Shown here: positions 23,653-33,007 of the stretch, piece by piece
Position numbering within the stretch: position 1 is the stretch's first letter
Layout: every line of letters starts with the position of its first letter
Notes under the pieces: model-generated
Told to the model about the DNA's origin: nothing
Seen by the model: only the letters and a program-made list of their open reading frames with translations
Databases searched by the model: none
Assembly: GCA_024276675.1 (NCBI GenBank)
Contig: JAJRWT010000003.1
Span: 1 to 52,917 of the forward strand
Length of the DNA stretch: 52,917 bases
Source of the DNA: Myxococcota bacterium
GTDB taxonomy: Bacteria > Myxococcota_A > UBA796 > JAFGLY01
Reading direction: 5' to 3'
Translations under genes and position numbers: made by a program

Positions 23653-24516
23653 ATGTCCACCGTGGCCCTTGCCGCTGCGATAATGACCGGGCTCGGTTTG
23701 TCTTTTGCCATAGTCCTGGCGGTTGCTTTCAAGTTTCTTCACGTTCCGGAGGATCCCAGGATTGCCCACGTTGAAGAACTGCTGCCAGGTTCCAACTGTG
23801 GCGCTTGTGGGAAACCCGGCTGCCGGGCCTTTGCCGAGCAGGTGGTGGCTGGTGCGGCCCTGCCGGGGCTTTGTACGGTGACCGGCGTGGAAGGAGTGCA
23901 GGCCATAGCCGATTACCTGGGCGTGGATGCCGGCTCTACGGAAAAGCGGGTGGCTCGCCTGCACTGTGCCGGGGGCGCTGCCCATGCCCGTGGCATCGCC
24001 GCCTACGAAGGGCTGCGCTCCTGTGCGGCAGCGGCGCTGGTGGGAGCCGGAGGCAAGGCATGTAGCTGGGGATGTCTGGGCCTGGCCGATTGCCAGGTGG
24101 CATGTTCCTTCGATGCCATCCACATGAACGACGAAGGACTTCCGGTGGTGGACATCCACAAGTGTACCGCTTGTGGAGACTGCGTGCGTGCCTGTCCTCG
24201 TGATCTGTTCGTCATCGAGCCATTCTCCCTGAAGCTGGTGGTGCAATGCCGGGTTCCATTGAAAGGTGACCAAGCCACGGCCCTTTGCTCCGTCGCCTGC
24301 GATGGCTGCGCGCGCTGCGAGTTGGATGCGGCACCTGGCCTGATCCACATGGAGAACAACCTCCCCGTCGTGGCTCCCCACCGGGAGGGGGACGCGGGCC
24401 CCAAGGCCACCTACCGCTGCCCCACCGGAGCCATACAATGGGTTGAAGGGCGACAGTTCGAGGCGGAAGACGCTGTCGAGCGCCCAAGCAGGAGGCCCCA
24501 TGCACTCTTTGGTTGA
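23653..24516 (+). CDS. rnfB: Rnf complex subunit B (polyferredoxin)
   Basis: The 287-aa subunit begins with one membrane helix (about residues 3-26), then the RnfB four-Fe-S domain CGACGKPGC, then LCTVTG. Further cysteines lie in RLHCAGG and CSWGCLGLADCQVAC. A C-terminal 4Fe-4S set follows (HKCTACGDCVRACPRDL), with more at CSVACDGCARC and YRCPTGAI. RnfB is the entry point for electrons from ferredoxin. It is longer than the E. coli protein, as in anaerobes with extra clusters. GAGGTG lies 5 nt before the ATG. Its last codons overlap the start of the giant gene. Confidence 0.9.
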   Translation: MSTVALAAAIMTGLGLSFAIVLAVAFKFLHVPEDPRIAHVEELLPGSNCGACGKPGCRAFAEQVVAGAALPGLCTVTGVEGVQAIADYLGVDAGSTEKRVARLHCAGGAAHARGIAAYEGLRSCAAAALVGAGGKACSWGCLGLADCQVACSFDAIHMNDEGLPVVDIHKCTACGDCVRACPRDLFVIEPFSLKLVVQCRVPLKGDQATALCSVACDGCARCELDAAPGLIHMENNLPVVAPHREGDAGPKATYRCPTGAIQWVEGRQFEAEDAVERPSRRPHALFG

Positions 24517-27500
24517 AGCAGGAAGGCGAGTGCTCCGTGCGTTGCTGGCCCAACCGGGACGCCCCGGGGAGATCCTCATGGAGGACGCAACAGCCCTGGA
24601 TGGGACCACGGCAGTTGCTGTCACCGAGGCCTGCATCGCCCAGGTGGCCGCGCTGGGGGCGGCTCCACCAGCTCTGGCATCCGAACGTGTATGGAAGGAC
24701 CAGGTGCGTCGGAGCAAGGTGAACATGCTGGGAGAGACGCTGGACTCCATACAGGCCGGTGGGACCAGGGGCTCGTTGAGCACCGCCATGGGGCTTGCAT
24801 CGAGCGGTGTCCGTGCATCAGCCTTCGCCTCGGGGGCTGACCTGGGCAGCCTCCACGACTTGTTGTCCATGGCGGTAGGAAGGCGGCTTCCGCTGGTGCT
24901 TCATGTAATCAGCCGAGCACGGAGCAACGCTCTGGGTTCGGGGCATGATTCCTGGCACGCCGTATCGGACACCGGCTGGGTGCAACTACAGGCCAGCGAT
25001 GTCCAGGAGGCGGTGGATTTCGCTCTCATCGGTCGAAAGGTGGCGGAACAGGCCCTGGTTCCCGTGATGGTGGCCATGGACGGCGAACAGACGGCATCTT
25101 CAGTGCAGAACGTTCTTCTTCCCACTGCCGAAATGGCGAGGCGCTTCCTGGGTTCACCACGGGACTCGGTGGAATGCCCCACTCCCGCTCAGAATATGTT
25201 GTTCGGCGCCCATCGTCGCAGGCTACCTCGGTACTTCGATCTGCAACGGCCAATGCTGAACGGCGCGCTCATGGATCGCGATCTCTGGGCCATGGCCCAG
25301 TTGGGGGGCAGAGCCTTCTTCATGGAGCATCTGCCCGCAATCCTGGACGAAGCCTTCAGCGCATTCCATGGGCTGACCGGTCGGCGATATCGCGCCATCT
25401 CCGGCTTCCAGGCCGACGACTCCCAGTACCTGGTTCTTGTGCAGGGCAGCGCGGCGGAGGTTGCCGGGTCGGTGGCCAGAAAACTGCGTCTTGACAATGG
25501 TATCAAGGTTGGTGTCTTGAGCATCAAGTCGCTGCGCCCATTTCCGACGGACCAGGTGGTGGAGGCGCTGAGAGCGCGTTCCGCCGTGCTCATCATGGAA
25601 AGGAGTGATTCCCAACTGGCCGCGGAGGGTCCCCTCGCGCGAGAGATACGGGCTGTACTGGAACAGGCCCAGGATCGGAGTGTGCGGGATCCACGTCGGG
25701 GGCACTCCATCCTGGACCCTGGGCAGAAACCACGTCTATATTCCGTGATATTCGGCCTCGGGGGGCTGGCACTCCGGGCGGCCGACCTGGCCGCTGCCGT
25801 GGAGAAGATGCGCCGTGGAACATTGAATTCACCCGTCTACCTGGGACTGGATCCTGGCCGCGGAAAGAGCAGCTACCCCGCGAGACAGGTTCTGCTGGAG
25901 GCTCTGGGACGGGACTATCCTGGGTTGGCGGATCTTGCCTTGAAGGCCAGCACGCCACTGGATGTCAGCGAACCGCAGACTTTCGCCCTGGCCGTCAGGA
26001 GAACCTGCCATGGGGACTGGGAAGCATTGGCCCGGCGAGCGGCGGTTCTTCTCCACAAGGTGTTGGGAGGCCAGGTACGCAGTTTCTCGGGAGATACATG
26101 GGATCGTCACCACGACCTTTGCACTGACATGGTCGTTCATGGAAATACAACCCCCCTGGATCCGGGCGCAGGCACCAGGCCGGATCTCGTGATCCTGCCG
26201 TTCCCGGTCCTCGGCAACACCGGGAATATCCTGCCGCTGGACGATTACCCAAAAGACAACGGTGTACTGTTGGTTCAGATGGATGGTTCCGACGACGAGA
26301 TCTGGTCCGCACTGCCCTTCGAATCGAGGCAGGTGTTGCACGATGGCGATGTAGGCCTGTTCATCTCTCCCCTGGCCGCGACCGCCACCCAGGAAGATGG
26401 AAAGAACTTCCAGCAGGAAAGGCTCCTGGGAGCCTTGTTCCGAATCCTGGAGGACTGTGGGGCCATGCAAGTTGGCCGGAACCGGGTCGTGACTGCCCTG
26501 GCTGAACTCATGGGCGACCTTTCCCAGGGCGGGGTACAGCGAAGGATGGATGCCTTCAACGACGGTTGGGAGCGTGTTCGTCGCGTGCCTGGACTGGATG
26601 CACGGTCCTCCCATCGAGAGCAGGTTCCACCAAGGATTACGGTCCCAAACCTGGCGCCTCGCCACCACAGCATGGAACCAACCCTGGACAACGTTCCGCG
26701 TTTCTGGCGCCAGGCGGCTCTTCCCATCCAGGAAGGCCGGGTGAGCGAACTGCAACCCGATCCATACCTGACCATGGACTCGATGCCCCCTCTGACATCC
26801 ACCTTCCGAAACATGGGAAGGCAGGGCGGGCCCCTGCTCCGGTTTCGTTCACAGCGGTGTACCGGCTGTGGGCGCTGCTGGATTGCCTGCACCGAGGGAG
26901 CCCTGGGAGCACTCGCTCTTCCGATGCAGAAATGGATTGAATCCGCTGTCACCATCGCGGGAGAAGACGGCGAGTCGGCGGATTCCATGCTCCCCCTGGC
27001 TCGCCAGTTTGCAGGAATCGCCTGTCGCCTGTTGGGCGAAGGAAAGGTGCAAAAGGGGACTCTGGCGCCAGTTCTGCAGGAGTTCCGCGCTCGCCTGCGG
27101 GAACGTGCCACCATGTCTGGCGACCGCCGCAAGGCAGTGGAAAAGGCAGCCTTGGCCGTGGAACGGGTCATTGGTCACCTGCCTCTCGCCCTCACGGAGC
27201 CTTTCTTCCACGAGGCCGATCGTCTCTCGCCCGGAAAGGGGGAGTTGCTTTTCATCGCATGTAATCCCGATGCCTGTCGTGGCTGCGGAGCCTGCGTGGA
27301 AGCCTGTGCTGAGGGGGCCCTGGAACTACTGCCCTGGGACCAGGATCTCCAGGAACAGCAAAGAGCGCTCTGGGCCTTGTGGGAACGCTTGCCAGACACT
27401 CCCGGCCCTTCCATCCATCGCGTGAGCAGGGATCGGCGAGTCGGGCTCCTGGCTGCCCTGTTCCTGAGCCGGGCATGCTCTCTTGCGCTGGCGGGCGGAG

Positions 27501-29119
27501 ACGGATCCGAAGCTGGTTCCGGGGAGAAGCTTGCCCTGAGGTACCTGGCCGGTCTGGCGGAATACCACCTGCAACCCATCTTGCAGAGGCATATCGAAGA
27601 GCTGCACATCCAGGGCGATGCATTGACAGCAGCTATCCGAAAGCTGCTGGCCAGGGCTCTGCCAGTAGACGATCTGGCCAACTTCGCCCAGGTCCTTTCT
27701 CGACAACGATCTCGTGATGCCAGGCTTGAAGAATTGTTGCTGGAATTGGAATCCTCTGGCCATTCAGCACTGGTCGACCTCACCCGGCTTCGAAGACTCG
27801 TGGACCTGGCCAGGCGTTTCGAAGAGCTGCGGTGGCGCCTGGAGGAAGGCCCCAACGGCTTGGGGCGTGCTCGTGTGGGGCTGGTGGTGGCCGATGGGGC
27901 GGTCGCCGGCTGGGCGGCTGCCTTCCCCTACAATCCGTTCCAATCGCCTGTCATGGTGGGCAACCTCACCGAGAGCGCCTCTCTGGCCAGGGGAGTATTG
28001 GAAGCCATGTTGCGCCAATCCGTGCAGGATTTCGAGCTTCTGCAGCAGGTGCAACATGTGCTGGATGATCAGGGGGCGATCCACAGCCCATCCCAGCCCG
28101 GTGAACCACTGGCCTGGCACCAGCTTACCAGCGACCAGAAGCGGTTGGTTCCTCCTCTTCTGTTGGTGGGCGATGAGTACCCGCTGGACCACCAGGGTCT
28201 GACGGACCTGGCTGGCCTTCTGTCGTCGGATTTGCCCGTCAAGGTGTTGGTGATGAGTGGTCTGGCCTTCGGAAGCTGCCAGAGCAGGGCCATGGACCTC
28301 CAGTTGGTGGAGCCCCCGCCCTTGTCGGAGCTGGCAATGCTGGGGCTGGGAAGCACCAGGGCATACATAGCCCAGGTGTCCCTGTCGGAACCGCAGCACC
28401 TGGCGGAGACCCTGCTGGAGGCCATGGCATACGAAGGCCCGGCTCTGATCCGGATTTATGCTCCCAGCCCGGAGCGGCACGGTTTCAAACCAACGGCCAC
28501 GCTGCGGATGGCGGAGCTGGCGGTGAAGAGCCGAGTATTCCCCTTGTTCCGTTTCAATCCCGACAAAGAAGGGGTATTCGGTTCCTGTCTCGACATCGGC
28601 GCCAACCCTGCCCATGAACAGACTTGGCTCGAGGAATCCGGCAATCCACCCCTGATGCCAGTGGACTGGGCCACCCGGCAGGCTCGTTTCGAAACGAGCT
28701 TCTCCCCATTGCTGGCCTCGGCGCCGGGGCCGACGCCCTTGTTGGATTTCCTGGGCCTTCATCCTCGCGAGAGGCGTTCGCGCACACCATTCGTGCAGAT
28801 CACTGGACCACATGGCCCGCAAAAGATGGCGGTGGCTCCACCCTTCGTGCAGGTAGTGCAGGAGCGTATCAGGACATGGATGTCATTGCAGGAGATAGCC
28901 GGAGTGGTGACCCCGTTCACACGGCAGGTGAAGGACCAGCTCCGAGAAGAGCTGGAAGATACCCATCGGGCCGAACTGGAGGCTCTCCGAGCCGACTACG
29001 AGGCGCGTATCGGGGCCATGAGGCAGGAAACCCTGAACCAGGCAGCCGCCCGGGTTCGGGACAACCTCCTGAAGATGGCAGGCTTCCATGGTCCGCGGAA
29101 CAACCCGGTAGACGAGTGA
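24500..29119 (+). CDS. giant catalytically degenerate PFOR-like protein inside the rnf operon
   Basis: The 1539-aa protein follows pyruvate:ferredoxin oxidoreductase from end to end. A domain I-like region is seen (GHDSWHAVSDTGWVQL near 148), then domain II, then a gamma-like domain (about 500-670). Two clusters follow, CTGCGRCWIAC (about 787) and CRGCGACVEAC (about 925). A thiamine-domain-like region ends FPLFRFNPDKEG (about 1347), followed by a coiled coil. The pyruvate motif YPITPST reads ALGAAPPALA. The TPP motif GDGWxxD reads GDEYPLD (about 1223). NxTGCSSIWG reads VADGAVAGWAA (about 1135), so the proximal-cluster Cys is gone. It should not be a 2-oxoacid oxidase. AGGAGG precedes the ATG at 24500, and the gene overlaps rnfB by 17 bp, so tight coupling is expected. 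Confidence 0.75.
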   Translation: MHSLVEAGRRVLRALLAQPGRPGEILMEDATALDGTTAVAVTEACIAQVAALGAAPPALASERVWKDQVRRSKVNMLGETLDSIQAGGTRGSLSTAMGLASSGVRASAFASGADLGSLHDLLSMAVGRRLPLVLHVISRARSNALGSGHDSWHAVSDTGWVQLQASDVQEAVDFALIGRKVAEQALVPVMVAMDGEQTASSVQNVLLPTAEMARRFLGSPRDSVECPTPAQNMLFGAHRRRLPRYFDLQRPMLNGALMDRDLWAMAQLGGRAFFMEHLPAILDEAFSAFHGLTGRRYRAISGFQADDSQYLVLVQGSAAEVAGSVARKLRLDNGIKVGVLSIKSLRPFPTDQVVEALRARSAVLIMERSDSQLAAEGPLAREIRAVLEQAQDRSVRDPRRGHSILDPGQKPRLYSVIFGLGGLALRAADLAAAVEKMRRGTLNSPVYLGLDPGRGKSSYPARQVLLEALGRDYPGLADLALKASTPLDVSEPQTFALAVRRTCHGDWEALARRAAVLLHKVLGGQVRSFSGDTWDRHHDLCTDMVVHGNTTPLDPGAGTRPDLVILPFPVLGNTGNILPLDDYPKDNGVLLVQMDGSDDEIWSALPFESRQVLHDGDVGLFISPLAATATQEDGKNFQQERLLGALFRILEDCGAMQVGRNRVVTALAELMGDLSQGGVQRRMDAFNDGWERVRRVPGLDARSSHREQVPPRITVPNLAPRHHSMEPTLDNVPRFWRQAALPIQEGRVSELQPDPYLTMDSMPPLTSTFRNMGRQGGPLLRFRSQRCTGCGRCWIACTEGALGALALPMQKWIESAVTIAGEDGESADSMLPLARQFAGIACRLLGEGKVQKGTLAPVLQEFRARLRERATMSGDRRKAVEKAALAVERVIGHLPLALTEPFFHEADRLSPGKGELLFIACNPDACRGCGACVEACAEGALELLPWDQDLQEQQRALWALWERLPDTPGPSIHRVSRDRRVGLLAALFLSRACSLALAGGDGSEAGSGEKLALRYLAGLAEYHLQPILQRHIEELHIQGDALTAAIRKLLARALPVDDLANFAQVLSRQRSRDARLEELLLELESSGHSALVDLTRLRRLVDLARRFEELRWRLEEGPNGLGRARVGLVVADGAVAGWAAAFPYNPFQSPVMVGNLTESASLARGVLEAMLRQSVQDFELLQQVQHVLDDQGAIHSPSQPGEPLAWHQLTSDQKRLVPPLLLVGDEYPLDHQGLTDLAGLLSSDLPVKVLVMSGLAFGSCQSRAMDLQLVEPPPLSELAMLGLGSTRAYIAQVSLSEPQHLAETLLEAMAYEGPALIRIYAPSPERHGFKPTATLRMAELAVKSRVFPLFRFNPDKEGVFGSCLDIGANPAHEQTWLEESGNPPLMPVDWATRQARFETSFSPLLASAPGPTPLLDFLGLHPRERRSRTPFVQITGPHGPQKMAVAPPFVQVVQERIRTWMSLQEIAGVVTPFTRQVKDQLREELEDTHRAELEALRADYEARIGAMRQETLNQAAARVRDNLLKMAGFHGPRNNPVDE

Positions 29120-29126
29120 GCCAACC

Positions 29127-30479
29127 ATGAGCCTTCCTGGCACCGCTGCACGGTTTCCAAGCTTCAGGCACGGGATCCACCCCGCAGGCCACAAGGAAAG
29201 CACTGCCGGTCTGGCCATTGAGCATCTCCCTTTGTTCTCTCACTACCTGCTGCCCCTGGGGCAGCACATAGGTGCGCCATCGGTACCCGTGGTTTCCGTG
29301 GGAGATGGTGTGATCCGGGGGCAGCTCCTGGCAGAGCCCGGAGGCTTCGTCTCCACCGGCCTGCACGCCCCGGTCACGGGGCATGTAAGCCACATCGGCC
29401 CGCGCAGGCACCCCAACGGTCACCTCGTTCCTGCAATCGAGATTCGAGCGGATCCCTTTGCCGATGATCGTCCACCGCCGCCGTCGCCCACCCATGCAGC
29501 GGGTATGGATCTGGGCGATTTCGTCAAGTTCGTCCAGAAGGGCGGCATGGTGGGCATGGGAGGAGCAGCCTTCCCGACACATGTCAAGTACGCTCTCCCA
29601 CCCGGCAGAAGAATACGGAGGCTGGTTGTCAACGGTGCCGAGTGCGAACCTTACCTGAGCGCCGACCACAGACTGATGTTGGAGAGGCCCGAAGCGATCC
29701 TGCGCGGAACGGCCATCGTGGCCGAGCAGTTGGGGGTGGAGGCCGTGTATCTCGGGATCGAGGCCAACAAGCTGGACGCTCTCGATGCCCTGGAGCGAGC
29801 GAGATGCGGTTTTCCCGACCTGGACGTTCTCCAACTGGTTCCCCTGGCGGTGAAATACCCGCAGGGCGCGGAGAAGATGCTCATCAAGGCCATCACTGGC
29901 CTGGTGGTGCCTGCCGGCAAGCTTCCGCTTGACGTGGAAACAGTGGTGAACAACGTGGGCACCATGGCAGCCATCGCCGATCTGTTCGACCTGGGGAAAC
30001 CCCTGCTGGAGAGGGTGGTGACCGTGGCTGGATCCGGAGTTCGCAGACCGGCCAACATGCTGGTGCCCCTGGGGACCAGCGTGCGGGATGTCCTGGAAGC
30101 CTGCGGCGGCATCAGCGAAGACACCAGCATGGTCATCATGGGCGGTCCCATGATGGGAATGCCGCTGGCAAGCCTGGATGTTCCCGTACTCAAGGGAACC
30201 AGTGGAATAATCGCGCTGGCCGCGAAGGATGTCCGGGTTTCCGGGACCTACGGATGTGTGCGTTGCGGTCGCTGCCTCCAGGCCTGTGCCAATTTTTTGA
30301 ATCCTTCCCGCCTTGGGCGGCTGGCGGCCGTCGGGCGTTACCAGGAGATGCAAAAGCACTACTTGATGGATTGCATGGAATGTGGCGCCTGTAGCTATGT
30401 CTGTCCGTCGGGTATTCCCCTGGTGCAGTTGTTCCGCATGAGCAAGGCGGAGATCCGCAATCGAGAGGTCGCCACATGA
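29127..30479 (+). CDS. rnfC: Rnf complex subunit C (NADH-side flavin/Fe-S subunit)
   Basis: The 450-aa subunit has the N-terminal RnfC barrel region (FRHGIHPAGHKE) and a Complex-I 51-kDa-like nucleotide/FMN domain (GMGGAAFPTHVKY, VVNGAECEPYLSADHRLM). A SLBB-like part comes next, then two C-terminal [4Fe-4S] motifs, CVRCGRCLQAC (about 378) and CMECGACSYVCPSG (about 418). It is compact, without the long C-terminal repeats of the E. coli homologue. It catalyses electron exchange with NAD. Eight bases separate it from the giant gene, and it overlaps rnfD by ATGA. Confidence 0.93.
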   Translation: MSLPGTAARFPSFRHGIHPAGHKESTAGLAIEHLPLFSHYLLPLGQHIGAPSVPVVSVGDGVIRGQLLAEPGGFVSTGLHAPVTGHVSHIGPRRHPNGHLVPAIEIRADPFADDRPPPPSPTHAAGMDLGDFVKFVQKGGMVGMGGAAFPTHVKYALPPGRRIRRLVVNGAECEPYLSADHRLMLERPEAILRGTAIVAEQLGVEAVYLGIEANKLDALDALERARCGFPDLDVLQLVPLAVKYPQGAEKMLIKAITGLVVPAGKLPLDVETVVNNVGTMAAIADLFDLGKPLLERVVTVAGSGVRRPANMLVPLGTSVRDVLEACGGISEDTSMVIMGGPMMGMPLASLDVPVLKGTSGIIALAAKDVRVSGTYGCVRCGRCLQACANFLNPSRLGRLAAVGRYQEMQKHYLMDCMECGACSYVCPSGIPLVQLFRMSKAEIRNREVAT

Positions 30480-31507
30480 AACACACGGCGCCAGGGTTGG
30501 TGTTGCGCACCGCCCCTTTTTTGAAACATCCCACTGACACGCCAAACCTCATGCGGCAGGTGCTGCTGGCACTGCTTCCCGTGGTGGTTGCGGCAGCGGC
30601 CTTTTTTGGCATGGCTGCCATGCTCGTGGTGGGAGCGTCCACGCTGGGAGCTCTGGCCACCGAGTACGCGTTCGGTCCATCCAGGAATCGGGGCTCCACC
30701 TTGCACGATGGCAGCGCCTTGCTCAGCGGTATACTGCTGGGCCTGACCCTGCCGCCCTCTTTTCCCTTGTGGATGGCCTTCCTGGGCGGCATTGTCGCCA
30801 TTGGGCTGGGCAAGCTGGTCTGGGGCGGCTTGGGGCAGAATCTCTTCAACCCGGCACTGGTGGGGAGGGCATTCCTGCAGGCGGCCTTTCCAACCACCAT
30901 CACCACGTGGGCACCACAAGGGCAGGGTTTCCTGCACCTCAGCTCCGCCAACCTTGCAGCCCCCCTCATGCAGGCCCGAGTAGACACGATAACGGCGGCC
31001 ACTCCCCTGGGCCTGATGAAGTTCCAGCACGAACTGACTCCCCTCTGGTCACTGCTGGTGGGGAATAGCCCTGGGTCCATCGGAGAGACCAGCTCGGCCC
31101 TGCTCATAGTTCTGGGTCTGTGGCTTGCCTGGCGAAGAACCTTCGACTGGCGAATACCCGTTGCCATACTTGTTACCGTGGCGGTGTTCGCCGGTATCCT
31201 CTGGATCGTGAATCCCGAAACCTACCCATCGCCCCTGTTCATGCTCTTCTCCGGGGGCCTCCTGTTCGGTACCCTTTTCATGGCCACCGATCCCGTGACC
31301 TCTCCCATGGCCCCGCTGGGGGTCTGGCTTTTTGGCGTCGGTATTGGTGTGCTGGTGGTACTCATACGTCTATGGGGGGGGCTGCCAGAGGGCGTGATGT
31401 ACGCCATACTGCTGATGAACGCCGCGACACCGTTGATCGACCGGGTCATCCAGCCGCGGCCTTTCGGGCGCGGGAAGCACAATGTCCTGGAAGGGGATGC
31501 AAGGTGA
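30476..31507 (+). CDS. rnfD: Rnf complex subunit D (membrane FMN subunit)
   Basis: The 343-aa protein has about nine or ten hydrophobic helices and matches RnfD/NqrB (LMRQVLLALLPVVVAA, GSALLSGILLGLTLPP, NLFNPALVGRAFL). The covalent-flavin threonine lies in DTITAATPLG, where the residue before AT is Ala rather than the more usual Gly or Ser. ATDPVTSP is the usual motif near the C terminus. It begins within the rnfC stop and its own stop overlaps the GTG of rnfG. Confidence 0.93.
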   Translation: MKHTAPGLVLRTAPFLKHPTDTPNLMRQVLLALLPVVVAAAAFFGMAAMLVVGASTLGALATEYAFGPSRNRGSTLHDGSALLSGILLGLTLPPSFPLWMAFLGGIVAIGLGKLVWGGLGQNLFNPALVGRAFLQAAFPTTITTWAPQGQGFLHLSSANLAAPLMQARVDTITAATPLGLMKFQHELTPLWSLLVGNSPGSIGETSSALLIVLGLWLAWRRTFDWRIPVAILVTVAVFAGILWIVNPETYPSPLFMLFSGGLLFGTLFMATDPVTSPMAPLGVWLFGVGIGVLVVLIRLWGGLPEGVMYAILLMNAATPLIDRVIQPRPFGRGKHNVLEGDAR

Positions 31508-32292
31508 ACCAGCAGCAGAGTGTTTTGCCGGAATCCGCCAACCTGGGGGCTGACCAGCCCAGCTCGCTGCGACTGATCTCTACGCTGGGGCTGGCGGGCT
31601 TGATCTCGGGGCTCTGTCTCGTGGGAATCTACACGATCACCTTGCCCCGCATCGAAGCCAACAAGGCACGAACTCTCAAAGAAGCAGTGCTACAGGTGCT
31701 TCCCGGCTCGGTGAGCATGGAGGAGCTGGTTTGGAACGGCCAAGGCCTGATCCCCGTGGAGCAGGCCGGCGAGGCCAGCTATACCGAATCAATATACGCC
31801 GCCTACAACCGGGATGGCAGCTTGGTCGGCTACGCCATTCCCGAGGACGGTGCCGGTTTCCAGGACACCATTCGGCTCATTTATGGCTATCGCCCTGACA
31901 GCAGAGAGATCGTCGGCATGAGGGTGCTGGAGAGTCGCGAGACCCCTGGTCTGGGAGACAAGATCTACAAGGACCAGGCATTCCAGGAAAATTTTCGCGC
32001 GTTGAGCGTGAGCCCCGAGGTGGTGGCCGTGAAGCACGGCTCCAAGAATGCCCCCAACCAGGTGGATTGTATCACTGGGGCCACGATTTCGTCCAAGGCC
32101 GTGGTGCGTATCCTGCGCCAGGGTAACCAGACCTGGCTGGAGCGCATCGACAAAAGTGCGTCGGGCACCACGGAGAACGGCAAGCTACCAGGTGTTCCAG
32201 GCGCTCGGAATGGCGAAGTCAGTGTACCGTCGGCGGAACCGGGAATCGAGTCTCGGCGGCCAGCCCTGCCCGCCGGTTCCCAGGGGAGGTGA
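31504..32292 (+). CDS. rnfG: Rnf complex subunit G (covalent FMN subunit)
   Basis: The 262-aa protein has a single N-terminal membrane helix (LISTLGLAGLISGLCLVGIY) and a periplasmic FMN-binding domain. The flavinylation motif CITGATIS is intact, so FMN should be phosphoester-linked to its second Thr. ETPGLGDKI is also conserved. About 45 residues of Pro/Gly/Ser-rich tail follow the domain. I chose the GTG at 31504, which overlaps the rnfD stop and follows AAGG, over an upstream ATG inside rnfD. No apbE flavin transferase gene is in the window. Confidence 0.9.
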   Translation: MNQQQSVLPESANLGADQPSSLRLISTLGLAGLISGLCLVGIYTITLPRIEANKARTLKEAVLQVLPGSVSMEELVWNGQGLIPVEQAGEASYTESIYAAYNRDGSLVGYAIPEDGAGFQDTIRLIYGYRPDSREIVGMRVLESRETPGLGDKIYKDQAFQENFRALSVSPEVVAVKHGSKNAPNQVDCITGATISSKAVVRILRQGNQTWLERIDKSASGTTENGKLPGVPGARNGEVSVPSAEPGIESRRPALPAGSQGR

Positions 32293-32296
32293 ACTC

Positions 32297-33007
32297 TTGC
32301 CATCGATACCAGCATCGAGTCCAGGTGGCGGCTCTGGTTCCCAGGGATCGGGAGTCGCAGACGGCGATTGGGAACGTGTACAAGCGGAGTTCATGAAGGG
32401 TATCTGGAAGGAGAACCCTGTCTTCGTGCAGGTGCTGGGTATGTGCCCCATGCTGGCTGTCACCAACTCCGCTGTGAACGCCATGGCCATGGGGGCTGCA
32501 ACCTTCTTTGTGCTCGTAGGTTCCAGCTTTCTTGTTTCCCTGCTCCGAAACTTTATTCCCAGACAGGTTCGCATCTCCACCTACATAGTCATCATCGCCA
32601 CCTTCGTTACGGTGGCCGATTTCACCCTGCAGGCGCTGTTGCCGGACATTCACCGCGAGCTGGGCGCCTTCATCTCGCTCATCGTGGTCAACTGTCTGAT
32701 CCTGGGCAGGCAAGAGGCATTTGCCTCCAAGAACACCGTGAAACACGCCGTGGCTGATGCCGTTGGCATGGCCGGAGGCTTCGCCATCGCTCTCCTGTGC
32801 CTGGGCAGCGTTCGCGAAATCCTTGGCAGCGGCAGCCTGTTTGGAGTCTCCCTTTTCGGCAGCGGCTACGAACCCTGGGTCATCATGATTCTACCCCCGG
32901 GGGGCTTCATCATGCTGGGTCTCATCCTGTTGTTCTTCAACTGGCTGAAGTCGCGGAGGGCCCACTGGCTTCAGAGCCTTGACAAGCTCGGGGAGGGGGC
33001 GAGGTGA
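32297..33007 (+). CDS. rnfE: Rnf complex subunit E
   Basis: The 236-aa membrane protein has the RnfE signature (KGIWKENPVFVQVLGMCPMLAVTNS) with the conserved Cys in GMCP, and later VVNCLILGRQEAFA with the second Cys. With RnfA it forms the intramembrane Fe-binding pair. The start is uncertain. TTG at 32297 follows an excellent GGGGAGGTGA and gives a 32-residue Gly/Ser-rich extension. The ATG at 32393 gives the usual N terminus but has only GGAG 3 nt upstream. Confidence 0.9.
   Translation: MPSIPASSPGGGSGSQGSGVADGDWERVQAEFMKGIWKENPVFVQVLGMCPMLAVTNSAVNAMAMGAATFFVLVGSSFLVSLLRNFIPRQVRISTYIVIIATFVTVADFTLQALLPDIHRELGAFISLIVVNCLILGRQEAFASKNTVKHAVADAVGMAGGFAIALLCLGSVREILGSGSLFGVSLFGSGYEPWVIMILPPGGFIMLGLILLFFNWLKSRRAHWLQSLDKLGEGAR

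Noticed and set aside
22479..23732. Long minus-strand frame opposite the 884-aa gene
   Set aside because: It is a shadow of a gene whose plus-strand product has a clear ferredoxin motif and a good ribosome binding site.
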